A stretch of DNA of 64,000 nt from Paragyromitra xinjiangensis (taxonomy: Eukaryota > Ascomycota > Pezizomycetes > Pezizales > Discinaceae), in contig JBCAMK010000004.1 of NCBI GenBank assembly GCA_038503065.1, forward strand, positions 186,001 through 250,000, given 5' to 3'. Below are positions 44,789 to 58,354 of this stretch, piece by piece (position 1 is the first letter of the stretch; every line of letters starts with the position of its first letter). The notes beneath the pieces are model-generated. The model worked only from the letters and a program-made list of their open reading frames with translations, ran no database searches and was not told where the DNA came from. The translations under genes were made by a program, and so were the position numbers.

Positions 44789-47700
44789 TTCGACAGGGTC
44801 CGCAAGGTTCACGTCACAGCGGGTAAGATTCGCGGAAGGAAGTGGACTAGAAAACTTCATCAATCGTGCCGTAATTGCCTTTAAGGCTGTCCTATCCCAT
44901 GTATGATAAATTATCCAGGAAATGAGATGTCATAAAGCAGCTTTCTTAAAGCGCAGCGGTGACAGTTGATAACGCACAGATGCACATGATATATATAAAC
45001 AACCCCCATCCCATTCTTCGTCCGAAGAATAGCTATGCTAGCCTCATCTAGACTAGACTAGCCACGCGACAATCCAACTATTGTGACCTCGCCTTAAGCA
45101 TCGTTGGGGTAGTGATACCCTTACATATTAGGCAACTCGATTCCTGATCTCTTCAAGCCGCAAGGATCAGCGACAGCCTTCAGCTGACCCCGGAACACGT
45201 CTCGAACAATAAGAAAAAACCTAGGGCAACAGCAGCTAGTTAAGGTGTTGCCCCGCCAAAAGTTAGAATGTCATTTTCTACCAACCCAATAAAGTTTTTC
45301 TAAAGAAACATTCTATAGCTAAACCCGCCTTGCTGATGTAAAAGCATAGACTTGCAGGGGTTAATCTACAGAAAAAAGGTTATCACATACCGCCCATCAC
45401 GGACCTGCAGCGAGACAGACCTAAACCACAGTTTAAGATACCTGCATTCATCAACTTCAACACCTGGATAAACATAAGTCGCATACCTCATCAAGAGGGC
45501 TTCTCAACTGCATACCAAACCGAGTCAAATCAACAAAGATGCCCTCCGGCAAACATTAATCCGACTTCCACGGATAAAAGTCACCACCTCAAACAGTCAC
45601 AAACCACATTCCAGCGAATCGTTTGGATAAGGATGGAACAGCTGCAGAGTGCTAACAGGAATGTGGGGAACCCTGTCCCCCACCTTTCACCACAATCACA
45701 GTCACGCTCACTGTTTGATAACCGTAGCCTAAGTATATATCTAGCGAAGGTTGAAAATCTTGGTAAAAAATCCAGGATTTTGGAGAGTACAGCAACGGCT
45801 AATTTATATTCTTATGCAAGGACTACGGGAACAACTCCCACGCGTTGCCACGACTACCAGTGGATGGTGCTGTGGCGGTGCGAGGAACCATCATAGAAGG
45901 TACCCGTGATCATGCACAGATCCACTCGAACATATAAGAGAGGATTTCTAGCGCCAGAGTTTCATAAAAATGCGCTCTTTTTTGGTCGGCACACTCTCTA
46001 GGACAGAGAGGTCCCTTCCACGGGGCTGGGATTCTCTTTCGTCTCGAATTCCCGACCAGTTTTTACGGTATAATTTTAAAGACAAAGTTTTGTTGCTCTT
46101 TTCCCCATACTAAGATCAGTGTTGAATTTTGCCTAACTTGTGCGGGTCGATCTGTACGGGTCGGAACCTACCGGTAGAATGTGGGGATGGAAGCCATGTG
46201 CAGCATGCACCGAAATCCATCCGGAGAAGGCCATCCGTGTACTAGTCAATGATTCACTCCACCAAGTGTAAAACACGTGTGGATACTAGACTGGTGAAGC
46301 TTTTCGGGCAAGATTCCACTTTGGTATATAAAAGCGACCTTGTGAAAGAAATGAGGCCCGGAGAGCACTCACACAAGGCAAGTTGGTGCCGACTTCCTCT
46401 GAGTGAACGAGTCAGCTTTCGACATGGTTCACAAGACTGATAAAGTCAACTGATCTATAAGATTGGAATTATTGCCTATAGCTAGGCTTCAGGGAGTGGC
46501 ATACAGCAACGCATCTACTACAGTAACCGACCAAAGGTACTCCTCGCACAGCAACAGACTCAAACCCAAGTCTACTCTCGTGACCTTGGAGTCTTTTCTT
46601 CTGCGGTTGGTGTGGTGGGATCGCGACGTGATTGGTGCCTTTACACCACAACTAATGTTACTACCAAACATACCCCGCTTTCTTACGCCGGAGTAAGAAC
46701 CGAGAATCTCAATAAACTAACTCTTAGATGAATACCCTATCGTGCTTTGTTGGTGGGAGCATAATACTACTTCGTTTTAGTTGCGCCCGGGCCATTAAGA
46801 TCTTCCTTGTCGATGTCCCCACAATCACAATCACAAGCGGCTAAAGTGGGGTCTGAGCCTCTGACGTCGCCATAACCGACTGGTTTATCTGATCTTTAGT
46901 AAACTTAATTCAGTTAGCGATCTTCTTAGTTACAGCCTGGGGAGAATTAGCTTGCTGGGACACGAGAATTGCATATCCCAAGGCATAACTCAACCCCTTG
47001 TTGTACCCTGGTATACGCACGCTAAGGCAGACTACATTTTATTCACCTTTTCATATGTGGATAGCCGGCGCCGTGTAGATTCCTTACAACATGGATAATA
47101 CACAGAGAGGTTAGTTATTCCCAAACCCTCGTTCGATTTATACATTACAACAAAGAGAGGTAATATATCTGAACTCACTCTAAATACAAGGTACAAGGCT
47201 AATATCCTAAAAAATTTTACAAACACAACACATACACGAATGCAAAAAATTGTCATGTAGTGCCTATACAGCTAGGTGGCAAAAATCTACGCAAAACCTA
47301 TATATTTGGCATATCGTCTATATACTAGCAGCCTTCTCAGCAACCAACCTAAATAGCTTTATACTAGGAACACATGTAAGTTGATCTAGAAAATACCTTC
47401 CTTATGCTTATAAGAATAGCTACAAATTAATACATAAAGGCAGCTTCGCCGTAAAATATCCGCACTCGAGTCAAACAAGCCTAAAAAGGCAGCAGTTCTA
47501 CAATATTCTCTCAGATATTAGGCAAAAGCAGAAAGTACGGCATTCGTGTTAATTGTTGCGATATAATCCAAGGCCTAAACGGTGTAATTCAAAGGCCGAT
47601 TCAAAGCTCGGTATACAACAACCGAAGCGACCCGATATTTAAAGGAGGGGAAAGAAGTTCGGCAATTGCAAGGCGATGATTCCCACCTTATAGTAGAAGA

Positions 47701-47833
47701 CTACTATGCCAAATTGAGCATAGCCTTGACGAGGAGGTTCGGTCCCCGGTTATAGGCCTATTAGTAGACTGTATCTCCTGCATATTTTCCCTTGAATAAG
47801 TATCGTATCAATCGTTATAAATATATGAATTAT

Positions 47834-48254
47834 AAGCAAAGGTGCAGACTGCCTCCCGACTCAAAGGTACGGTTCCAAAATACCCCGGGGGTGTAAACTA
47901 CCCCTCAATTCATTAAGTGAAATATCAAACCCCACATCGCGAAGCAATAAAAAAGCTGTTTCTGGAAGAAATTGCTAGATCCAACTTTGCTTGCTCTCTG
48001 GTGGACATGCTGTCCGCAACTGTGGTCTTGAAACAAGTATAGGATTCAAATTCCTGCTGTTCCTGGAGAGTCACCATGCTGAGGCGAGCAGGATTTGATG
48101 GAATGTGGTTGTACTAGTAGTGATGATGATGATGATGAAATACATATCTTGTTATGTTGTGTATCTACGTGGTGGGATCGAGGGGGGTAGTATACACCCG
48201 CGGGGTATTTTGGAAGTACACCTCTAGATCGGGAGGCAGTCTGCACCTTTGCTC
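47834..48254. mobile_element. 421-bp Mutator-like MITE
   Basis: Long imperfect terminal inverted repeats of about 72 bp begin (A/G)AGCAAAGGTGCAGACTGCC and share TTCCAAAATACCCCG further in. The flanks show a perfect 9-bp duplication, ATGAATTAT (47825-47833 and 48255-48263). Long TIRs with 9-bp duplications define Mutator-like elements. No transposase frame; the interior carries a short TGA-type microsatellite (48118-48136). Confidence 0.85.
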
Positions 48255-50094
48255 ATGAATTATGGACACACATATTGACATGCTTCCGTGGGTACATCAC
48301 ATTGTTCACGAATTTCCCACCAAGCATGGATGAGAGATATTGATGGCCTGTATCCTTCCCACCCCAGCCCTCGAAAAAGCCCGTCACCCCGGCCAGCACT
48401 CACAAATATGTGGATGAAAAGAAGTAAACTGCTAGAATGCAAATGAACTCAGGATTACAGGGAAGTACGAAAAACAAATCGTATCTTTGTACACAACATG
48501 TGTACGCACCAGCTCGTTGGAAGGTCAGCTCCTTAGAAATTTGAAACCACTTTACTCCTATTTCAAATCTTTTATAACTAACACTCAGCTAGTAGGCATC
48601 TGATGGCGTCGGTAGAAGCAACTACCCGGGGAGAAACGCGTGCACAATTGTACGTATAATTGTATCACTCATATCATCTCTTTTCCCCCAGACATAGAGA
48701 TTGCGCCAAGCCAGTTATCAATACCAAAAAGAGAGAGAATAGCCACAAAAAAGAACAGAATTATCACTGCGAGGCAAAAGCCAGGCGAATAACTTATATG
48801 CTCAGCGTGTATCGATATCATGCTATGTATACGTATACGTATAGCGTCCAAGAGCTCAAGCCCCTACGAGCATACTACATGAAGCCAATGATTGTATAGT
48901 CTTTACCTTATAAATAGAACGGATCAGTAATCGCAATAGTAATAGTGCTAGCCGAATAAACCCATACGCACACGGTAGCTACATGTATAGCTAGTTGATG
49001 CATAACCAGCAACTATAAGTGTCCCCCCCCCAGCACCGAGTAGGTCACTGCCTCATCTCCTTTACTTTTTCTATGATGATAACGCCCCATGACGGTAACG
49101 CCTCTCTAACATAAGGGAACCAATAATACTGGAAGGCAGAAAGCTTAAGGTTCTTCGTAACTCACCGAATGCAGCCTCATTCACCTATAATTTCCTAACC
49201 GCAACAGCAGAACACTATATATAAGAGAAAATTCGGCGGCTTCTGGGAGTGAAGTAGCGTACCCCAGTGCGATAATCTTCTCACAGTAGTATATAATCCA
49301 GCAAATTTCTCCAAGATTCCAAAACACCCTAGCCTAAAGCGCCAAACTTACATGATGACGTATTGGACCAGGGAATAACATCTTCTAATCACTTCCATCC
49401 CCCTATTTTGTTAGGCACCAACAACCTCCTAGTTTATAGTACTCAACCTCCTACTCCCCCAGTAGGACACGTACCTAAAAATAATTTGTACCGATCGTTC
49501 CGGCAAAAAAATGCGCAGCTAGCACCAGCCACGAGGATGATCTGCGTATATTTACAGCCCTAATTTTCGGCCACCTCCGCCCCTGTACAAACCTTCATCA
49601 ACATACTTAGTCCCTGGTAACCAAAAATGTAAATGAGAACAAGAAATAAATGCATAAACAAGGCTCGGGCCGTTCAGATTACTAGATGCTATTCTGTGGC
49701 TACCCCTAGAGCTCGGCGCCAAGGTCAACGCCCTATGTACAGTCTCGTAATAGCAATCCCAAATAGATCCGTGTATGTACTGATTGGTTGTTTGCTCTAC
49801 TCGGGTACCCGAAAATGCAAGCTGTAGGAGGGCGTTGATCAATTGGTAGGTTAGGTGCATATTCGGGTACTGATGCCCTGCCTCAAGTGTGATGATCGAA
49901 ACAAGACCATAACAGGAACAGTACCCCTACGTTAATCGCAAGATAGTCCTCCCCCTAGTTTACTTCTCGAAAGCGAGGGTGGCTTAAGCAGTCTACTCCG
50001 AGTAAAACTAGTGCTATCTTATCTGCCTTGCGACGGGTGGGTAATCCGTAGGTTAGCGGTACTAGTCGCACCATACCAGAATCAGGCGCCTGGC

Positions 50095-50175
50095 TAGGCT
50101 CGTCCCCATCCCTACTGCCTATGGCTGCTGCGCACCGTAGGAGCAAGCTGCGTGTATGGGCTGGGCACGAGACTA
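50095..50175 (-). mobile_element. 81-bp miniature element with 9-bp TSD, copy 3
   Basis: Reverse-complement copy of the elements at 20034 and 20266: on the minus strand it starts TAGTCTCGTGCCCAGCCCAT and contains CCTACGGTGCGCAGCA. GCGCCTGGC lies directly on both sides (50086-50094 and 50176-50184), a perfect 9-bp duplication. The ends match TAG(G/T)CTCGT(C/G)CCCA. Confidence 0.8.
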
Positions 50176-51064
50176 GCGCCTGGCCCTGAGTCCGTAATCC
50201 GAGCACAAGCAAAACCCTAGTCCCTATGAGGCAGCTAGGTTTAGGTATCTCAGTAATCCAATAGAGCTTGGAGACCTCAAAAATGATGCTAACGAAAATA
50301 GACCAAAACCAAAAATCTTTGAGAAAATAGAGTTTTCTAGTCACAGTATCTCACTCGGATATTCACTCTGGAAAACCCGTAAGACGAATTCAATCTCTTT
50401 TATTTGCTCACTGGCAAGACCTCGTTCTCCGTGCACATTTTCAGTATGGATGAAAGGCTTTATATCCGCAACTCGTAACTTTATTGCACTGTGCACGGCA
50501 AATACAGCCGGGGACGATAATACCCTACATCGGGACACGGGAGAACAGCTCGGGTGGACGTTCGAATTCTAAGCGGCAATGATTCTTAAACCCCATTGTA
50601 TAGACCTGCTATTAGCTAAAGATAAGCAAGAATCCGCTGTAACTTGAACATTCGCCTCGCTGTTCTCGCGCATCCCCATAGTATTTTACGGCTGAGTAAA
50701 TAAAGAGCGTCGAAGAAAGATAGAGGGCGTAGATGGTAGGACGAATATGAAGACGTGCTAGGCATGTATAGATCTCTTTTAGTGCCCAAGTTTGATAGAG
50801 GGTGCGTTATAAAAGTCTGACTTCGGCGGGTCGTTTACTTATATGCCGAGCTAGATGATCACGGGTGGATAATTTGTCATGATGCTAGTGCCATAAACAT
50901 AAATGTTATTTTATCTATACTTCAATCTCCATGGGATCCCTATTAAACCCTTGCAACCCCTAGCCCATATAGCCATTGGCTAGGATAATAAGCGGAATGA
51001 GATATTGACCGCGCATGCAAGGATATGGATTCCATTTTTCTCTTGAATGATATGTATAATCAAC

Positions 51065-51512
51065 GAGCAAAAGTTCGATCTACCCTTGACGATTAAGACC
51101 TGGTTTAATCTACCCTTCGGGTTTAATCTCCCTCCAAGACTCGCTCTTTTCTTTCTTATGTACCATGGCCTACACTTACATTTCTGGCCCTCCCAGGCTC
51201 CAGACAAAGGTACACTATTTGCAAGATTACCAGGCTATTTAGAGCAAGTACATACGCCCTTCATGCCTGCCTGTGGCCCCTGGTGCCCTCTGCTTAAGTG
51301 CAACAGTGGGCTACCTCTTTTCGCTTGGCCGCTTTTAAGAAACACCCCTATATACAAGATCTTATCAGAAAGGGACTGCTGATTTCTATGGATGGCGGCC
51401 ATGACAGGGATGAATTGTGTTCGGGAGGGATACATTCTCATGGGGGTAAATTAAACCCAAAGGGTAGATTAAACCAGATCTTAATCGTCAAGGGTAGATC
51501 GAACTTTTGCTC
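51065..51512. mobile_element. 448-bp Mutator-like MITE with long TIRs
   Basis: The two ~65-bp ends are nearly perfect inverted copies (about three mismatches), beginning GAGCAAAAGTTCGATC and containing two AATCTACCC-type motifs. ATAATCAAC is duplicated exactly at 51056-51064 and 51513-51521. The GAGCAAA terminus is shared with the element at 47834-48254, suggesting related mobilising enzymes. No transposase frame; probably young, given the TIR identity. Confidence 0.85.
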
Positions 51513-53491
51513 ATAATCAACGTTATCAGTACTAGGATATCTCCGAGTAAATTAAGGGCGTGACACTGTGACGCATATGATTGATTTGATGGTGATAATT
51601 CTTAAGCACCTGTTCCATTCCCAACAACCTCAGGTTAGGGTACTTTCAGTTACCCACTTTATTCTGTACCACCACATCAGAAACGTTAATTACTTCTTTT
51701 CTTATTCTGCTATCTCAGATCGCGAGATTATCCTAGGAGGGTTGCCGGCTGAAAATCAAATACCTAATCATGAGATATCATTGGATACACGCATATCCCT
51801 GCTTGGTAGCTCAACCCAAGGTCTAGGCCCCCACCACTTGTTTCCCTCCACAAGCTCGCTAAGCGGACAGAAATCCCACTATTTCGCAAGGTTTGCGATG
51901 TTGGGGGAGATTGTTTTTGCTTTTCAGAGCTTTGAGTTGGTTATTGCAACATCCGGCTAATCGCTTCACATGCCAATCTGCCGAGCAGCTGCATGTGGTG
52001 CCGCATTAGCAATTTTTTAGTCAAATGTTGATAAAAATAAGTATGGGGCTTCAACAACTAAGCTTTTTTGTACGCAGGGACACGGGAGACCAGCCCCTTG
52101 GCGACTACGCGGACATTCAATCCTTGAACCAGGTAACAACAAAACAATTCTACAGGCTCCATTCGGCCAAGATTCAATGGGCCGCTTTCCCGTGTTCCTC
52201 AGACAAGAGTAGGTTACCTACTCCAATTCCTCCAATCGCTGCGGAATACTGTGTGTCAACACCGCAATAACGTAAGGGTGATGGTTTGTTTGTTTCAAGG
52301 AGACACCTTTGGGCGCTATCGTTGATCTTTCAGCTCTAATGTCGGTGCATTTTTAATGATCAGGTATGCAGTTAATTGCTTGCTTACTTGCTTAGAGTTT
52401 TGTGATCCGGACAGAATAAAGACTGAGCCCTAGGCCTGTAAGCCCGGATACGATGTTTGAGGCTCAAGTGAGACTCAAGCTAAAAAAACAACCAGAGATC
52501 CCAAACAAGGACCAAGCCCTATCGGGGCTTCTCGGGAAATTTTCGGGGCTCGGGGGTGTTCGGAGCTTGGGATTCGGAATTCGGGGTTCGAGGTACTTCC
52601 TGGCCCCAAAAATATAAGCAGCAGTAGGAAGCCCTCTTTACGACCTTCAAGGATATGCATGCAGAGAATTCGAGACTTCTTAACTTGGGAAATCCCCCGA
52701 AGGTATAAGTAATTGTGTATAGCTTGCTAATAAAAGTAAGTATCCATTGGCTCTAAGTATTTGAACATTCCGTGACTATACATACACAAGCCCCACGCCG
52801 CATGCGCAGTGGCTGAAGTGGGGATGGATGCCCATTTTGCAGCAAGCTTAACCGATCCGAGTTGGATCTTTTCGGCCACGATCATCGGTGGAGGGAAAGG
52901 AAGATGATGGTATCGACCAGAGTTAATTGGAATACTGATCTCTGGCGGGGTCAGGGATAGGGTTCTAGAATTTAAGGAACCAATTAAGTGCAATTACTTA
53001 ACAAACGTGCAGGAAATAACCCCAACCCACCCTGATTTTCTTGGTAAAAGAGCGTTTTTCACGACGATTCGCATATTGTTGCTTCAAATATATGTAGTTG
53101 ATCGGGAGAGGAATGTAAGCTCCGGACACGTCAGCCCTATCGGTCACCCTCACATTGTGCAGGGTACGGCTTACAGTACGACTCGACAAAAGCTTCTCAC
53201 TTGCTAAAATTATAACCAGGCTGGACAATGTCTTAATATCCACCAATCCGAAGATATTCCTTGCTGGTTTTGTTCAGCCGCGTCTGCTTCTGGAATAAAC
53301 ACTGGTTCGCCTCGGATAGTTGTTCGATTCTGGGCTTCAGCTGGCGATTAGACTCAGCCACTCTGGTGCACCCAGTATGCTGTATTTTAACGTCGAAAAC
53401 CCAACCTTAACCCCGCTTCAAAACTCTATCCTTCAGTCTACACGATTCTTTGGTAACTCTCACCACTGGTAATTCATCTTTCATCAACTCA

Positions 53492-54415
53492 ATGGCATCC
53501 GAATTTATACCCAAAATGGCGAAGAGGACAGCAACCATGCGTGCACACGCGGCGAAAATCAACGCTACCCGTTCATGGCCTTGGGTCATTATTCGAATAC
53601 TTGAAATAATCCTTTGTGTCGCTATTCTAGGCATATCATTATATCTTCGATTTTCCTGGCATCGTTCCTCCCTTGCCCGTCGTGATGCTTTGCCAGGGCC
53701 GAAGGAAGACTACACCCCGCCTTGGTTTGATACAGATGATGATGATTTTGATCCTCAAGCGGAGGCCGATGATGATTTCAACTATCATGCGAGCAGCGGG
53801 GCAAAGGGGCGATGGGGATTCTCACCCTATGTTTCACTTGGCATTTTTATGGGTGGTGTAAGTAAAACCCTACAAACTCTACTTGGGAATATATCTAACG
53901 ACAGATTGTATGGATTCCAGGCCCTAAGTTCACTCATTTCGTCGTTTTCAACACTCCTCCTCTATTGCTGTGATAGACTTAGCCTTAAATTTGTCTTCAT
54001 ATGGGATCTCTGCCTAGTGTTAGTCTGGCTCGCTGGTAACATCTTCATGGGCAAACTCATCACCGACAATCTGGGATGGGGATCACACCACTTTATCGCT
54101 GTTCTTTATAAGGCTGATTTCTTCCTCGCTATCTTTGTCGGGTAGGTTACCACGTTGTCTCAAGGAATTCATCAAGAATACACGTTGCTGACATAACTAT
54201 CTGTTAGTACTTTGTTCGTCGTTTCCAGTATCCTCGGGCTCCGCTTGACACTGGCAGCCAGGAGGGCTGCAGGCGGGAAGTACGCTCCTATGACTATGGC
54301 CCCGCCGTACGTGGCATCACAGAAACGTGGTGAGACTGGCAGCACCTATACTGGTCCAGAATCTGGTGAAGTACATGATGGTCCCGATAAGCTCGCCTCG
54401 GAACACCATTCATAA
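53492..54415 (+). CDS. Four-TM integral membrane protein, two exons (285 aa)
   Basis: Exons 53492-54141 and 54208-54415 joined by a 66-nt intron (GTAGGT donor, TGTTAG acceptor). The splice falls inside the last membrane span and restores it (IFVG|TLFVV). Spans lie at about 31-53, 142-160, 166-188 and 208-232. An acidic loop rich in Asp (79-96) lies between spans one and two. The tail of about 50 residues is hydrophilic and includes GSTYTGPESGEV. The topology resembles MARVEL-like four-helix proteins of fungal plasma membranes, but I see no diagnostic motif. An earlier frame start at 53450 is TTG, so the ATG at 53492 is preferred. Function unknown. Confidence 0.75.
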
Positions 54416-56619
54416 TGTTAGAATTGTGGGGATGGAGACCAGTTCGGGCATACGTTTAATTTCTTAAAGTTTTTTTTTCATCTAATACCAAAATGATTTT
54501 TTTTGTAGCGGAGTCTGGTGGTATATGCTTTCAATGTATTGTTTTTTGTTGCAAATTGACGATGAGTATAGTTTTAGTTCTCATAGTTTCTGTTTTAAGG
54601 TGTTTTGTGGTGGAGTCAATTAAATCGTGATTTCCACGAGCTGAGCTTCCTCAGTTTCTAAATTGTATCACCAAGCCCCTTGGTTGCGTAAAAGATTTAA
54701 AGTTCCGATCACTGGGGGTTTCCGCTCAACAAGAGGCGAAGTAGCCTCTTGTGGGATAAACCGTTAAAGCTGTCCCACACGCCCACAAAATCAAGCGTGG
54801 CACCAATTTTTCCGGCAAGTCCCTTGATAAGCGCAGATTCTTATCACGAGGGACACACTTATGCATTCCGGCCAATGGCAATCTTTCGGCATCGCTTAAG
54901 TTTCCCATCAACCGGAACTTTAGCTTTTTCTTTTGGGTTTTGTTTCAGCCACTGCCAGTTCTCTGTGTGACTTAATATAGAACTAGTGATGTTGTTTTCT
55001 GAAAGGGCTGCTGGGCAGTGTATGGGGCTTGCCGCCTCTTTCCTTCCTTTGCTTAGTTGCAGTAATCTATACGTATCCTTACCAGCAATCAAGTACAGGA
55101 GGGTCAAGTTAACATTTATGTATAACTTTCAGATACTGATCTATTGTAATCTGGCCTACTCCGTGATAGTTGCTAACGAATATGAGCGCATCTACTGGGT
55201 TAGAAGTAGGCTTCCTGGCTAAGTGTCAGTAGTAGACTCTAGACTTTAGTGGGAAGTCTCAGAGTTGAGAAGGGTTTCTAACCTGTGATTCCCAGGAATT
55301 CGGCCTTTACTAGAGTCAAGTCAATCAACCAATTAAGTCTTTGCCTCCTATTATCCAACATACTTGTTGAAGAACGGCTTCCTAATTCAGGACCGTGTGT
55401 GGATAAAGCAGTGAACAAAGGGAGACCCGGAAGCAGTGGGAGTTTTGACAATTCTTTGTAGTCGGGGGACTTAGCATATATAGTGGGCTCTAGAGCTCGC
55501 TAGTAGAAAAATCAATCAAGTCTACTATTCATGATACAGTACACTCGCCCTATAAGTATACTTTTTATAAGAATATTCTTAGTGGAGCGCTCTACCTCCC
55601 TAGTCCGTATTTGGTAAAGCTTCCCCTATAGGCCTTCTTTATTTGGTTAGACCACTCTTCTTATAAGAATATTCTTCTGCACTCTTGGCCCCGACAGTAT
55701 TCTTATAGAGCGATTGTACTGTGCTAACCCAGGACTATTCGAGTGACTTTTCATGATTTAATTTAAACTTTTAGGCTCCAGTCAGATAGAGTGTCATATT
55801 TTAATTTTTCTATTCCGGATTTTTATGTGGTACCATAAAAGGTTCAGGTTGTGAAAATTCACTAAAATCTCCAACGAGATGTACTCCTACGACTAGAGGC
55901 GTATGTAACGCATAATGACTACCCTATTGGAATGTTGCACATGGTGCCAGTATTAAACTTTTGGGCTTACTATGGGCAAGAGCAGTTGACCCGGTGTTCT
56001 AATGGGTGAATACTTCATTGGGCTGGGGCTAGCTATAGAAGCGCCTACTCCTTTTCTTGACGATATAATCAGAGAAATCCAGACCGGTTAAGCAACCTGA
56101 ATTCTACTGTATTACCCTCGTATTATTGAAACCCGTGGAATTCTCGGGATTTTGTTAAATCTGCGCATTTTCTAAACTTAATCTACTTGATTGAGTGATT
56201 GAAGTGAATTCCGCTGATGGTGAAGCAAGGGGGAGCTAATGATAAATGCATGCCTACAGATATACGTCAGCGATGGGGAGCATAGGCGACCTAGGATAGG
56301 CAATTCGGTGTCAACACGAACGGTTCCGCGAAGGTTTGGTGTGAATATCTCGGGGAGAGGTGTTGCTAGATCGAGTTTATAGTTTGACATTGAGAATTGA
56401 CTTATCAGCTTGATCACACGTGGTCATCCATGGTAAATATAATCATTTTTTCATCAGGGTTTTCACGAGATAAGCACATGCGCATGAGATCACCCACAAA
56501 ATTTCATCAACTGACTAGATGATGCCCGCTACTTTAGAACTATAACTTGACCACCTGAAATACCTCAAGTCAACCTCAACCTCTCCCCTCTCTTCAACCC
56601 ACCGAAACCATTTGTAGTG
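54416..56619. other. Intergenic with one MITE
   Basis: 2.2 kb without a supported gene, holding the 185-bp MITE at 55537-55721. The last few hundred bases form the 5' flank of the chitin deacetylase gene; no clear TATA box seen. Confidence 0.5.
55537..55721. mobile_element. 185-bp Tc1/mariner-like (Pogo/Fot-type) MITE
   Basis: Inverted ends CAGTACA(C/A)TCGC(C/T)CTATAAG extend about 26 bp with three mismatches. The left flank is TA (55535-55536); the right flank is TG, probably a mutated TA. The palindrome AAGAATATTCTT occurs twice inside. No coding capacity. Confidence 0.65.
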
Positions 56620-58084
56620 ATGATGTTCCCTAAATCGCTTATCATTATCTCCTTCATCTTGCTAATCTCCTATATCACACTTATATCCGCAAATTTAATA
56701 ACACAGCGTGATTCTCCTAGCAACCGCTGTGGTTCCCAATTTGGTGACTATTCCTGCACTAGCATTGGCCAAATTTATCGTTGCTGCTCACAGCACAACT
56801 ACTGTGGTGATACTGGGGATCATTGTGGAACTGGCTGTCAGCCAGCTTATGGAAATTGCAATACGGCTACAATCTCGACAGCGCCGAGCTCTGCCCCTGC
56901 TATCTCGTCTAGACCGAGATTGGGAAATGTTCCATATGGAGTGGATATTTACTCGTGCACAGCGAACGGCGTAATTGCATTGACTTTTGATGATGGGCCT
57001 TGGTGGTGAGTAGATTGGATTCCGTTGATTCTAGGCATGTGTGAGAGAGTGGTCGCTGACGAAGGCAAAGGTACACTGCCCAACTTCTTGACATCCTCCG
57101 TGATAAAGGTGTCAAAGCCACATTCTTCATAACGTAACTTAGCTCTGCTTTTACGCTCCTCCACTCCCGCCATAGCCTTTGACCAACCTCTTTTTCCGAA
57201 CTAACCCTCTAATGCTTGTAACAGAGGAAATAATCTTGAAAAAGGCGCAATTGATGCCACTAGCCAGTGGTCTGCTGTCATCGCAAGAGCTTATAATGAG
57301 GGTCATCAAATTGCCTCACACACGTTAGTAAATTCTTATGCTACTGCTTTAGGCATCTGTGAAGAGTAATGAGCTAATGATGACGATTTCGTGATATCCA
57401 GATGGGACCATCCAGACCTCAATACTCTTTCCGAAGACGACAGGAGATTTCAAATGATTCGTCTAGAACAAGCCATGATAAAAATTAGTTCGTTCCTCTC
57501 TTCCCGGGTTTCTCTATTTTCCTCTTCCCGCACTCTTTCGGTTTCAGCCCCTTCACCCACAGTACATCTACTGAGCTTCCTCCGCAGTCGGAAGGTACTC
57601 GACATATATGCGCCCTCCGTATATTCGTTGTGGGAATTCTTGTCGAGCAACGATGGGTACACTGGGATACCACGTGATTATCTGGGATCTCGACACGGAT
57701 GACTATAACCAAGATAGTCCCCAGTTGATTCAGAACTCGAAGAACAACTTTTTGGCTGCGCTGAATAATGCCGATCCGTCTTACAGGAGCTTTCTGAGTA
57801 TTGCGTTAGTGCTCTTATATCGTTTTTATTCCTGCTATATCAAAGTATGGGTGAGTGCTGACTGGTGACGGGAGATAGGCATGATATTCATCAACAGACT
57901 GTAATCAATTTGACGAGCTATCAAATTGACCTTGGGAGGGCGAGAGGATATAGATGTATGTTTCCTCTACTCCTTGTTCTTCTTATGCTTCCTCCTTACT
58001 GTAGACTAACCCTGAACAACAGTTGTTAGACTTGGTGAATCTTTGGGCGACCCGGAGGCCAACTGGTATAGGACGCAATTGTAA
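56620..58084 (+). CDS. Chitin deacetylase with chitin-binding domain (CE4 + CBM18), seven exons, 329 aa
   Basis: Exons 56620-57005, 57071-57133, 57225-57323, 57402-57487, 57588-57804, 57879-57955 and 58023-58084; every junction restores frame and a family motif. A signal peptide occupies about 1-25. The hevein-type chitin-binding module at 37-80 contains NYCGDTGDHCGTGC. The polysaccharide deacetylase domain from about 117 has all five motifs: TFDDGP (D124, D125), HTWDHP (H182, H186 metal ligands), RPPY (220-223), WDLDTDD (from 244) and AHDIH (H285). It should remove acetyl groups from chitin in the wall or extracellular space, yielding chitosan, a step linked in fungi to wall remodelling and evasion of plant chitin sensing. 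It converges on the GPI-anchored protein downstream. An upstream GTG at 56617 is ignored. Confidence 0.9.
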
Positions 58085-58354
58085 TAGACTAAGATGAAAT
58101 TTGTCAACAAGTAGTTAGAAATTTGCTAGAGCAAAAGGTGCCTGGGGATTATTGCGCGTGTCACGATAACGAAATGAGATAAAAACAAAGCACCGAATTT
58201 TGCAACATAAATGAAAACCCTGGAGATGGATAGCAGATTACATTACTCCACGTGATATAAAGAGGCAAGGGAGTCGCCCGAACTCCTGTGCCATGCATAT
58301 GAGGATGATAAACCAAAATCTTTACAAAAGAAGTCAATGAGATACCAAGCACTG

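Larger units (their letters stand above)
44695..53491. other. 8.8-kb gene-free stretch with three mobile elements
   Basis: Many short frames, none with a domain, signal peptide or splice chain. It carries the 421-bp element at 47834-48254, the 81-bp element at 50095-50175 and the 448-bp element at 51065-51512, all with perfect 9-bp duplications. A 130-codon frame at 51568-51960 starts with GTG and shows no feature. 52.4-52.7 kb is G-rich with GGGGCTCGGGG-like runs. Confidence 0.5.

Noticed and set aside
51568..51960. Plus-strand frame of 130 codons
   Set aside because: GTG start, no features, directly beside a mobile element.
52441..52620. GGCTCAAG/CTCGGGG-rich segment resembling the hAT MITE interior
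   Set aside because: No TIR and no duplication; similarity limited to short GC-rich words.
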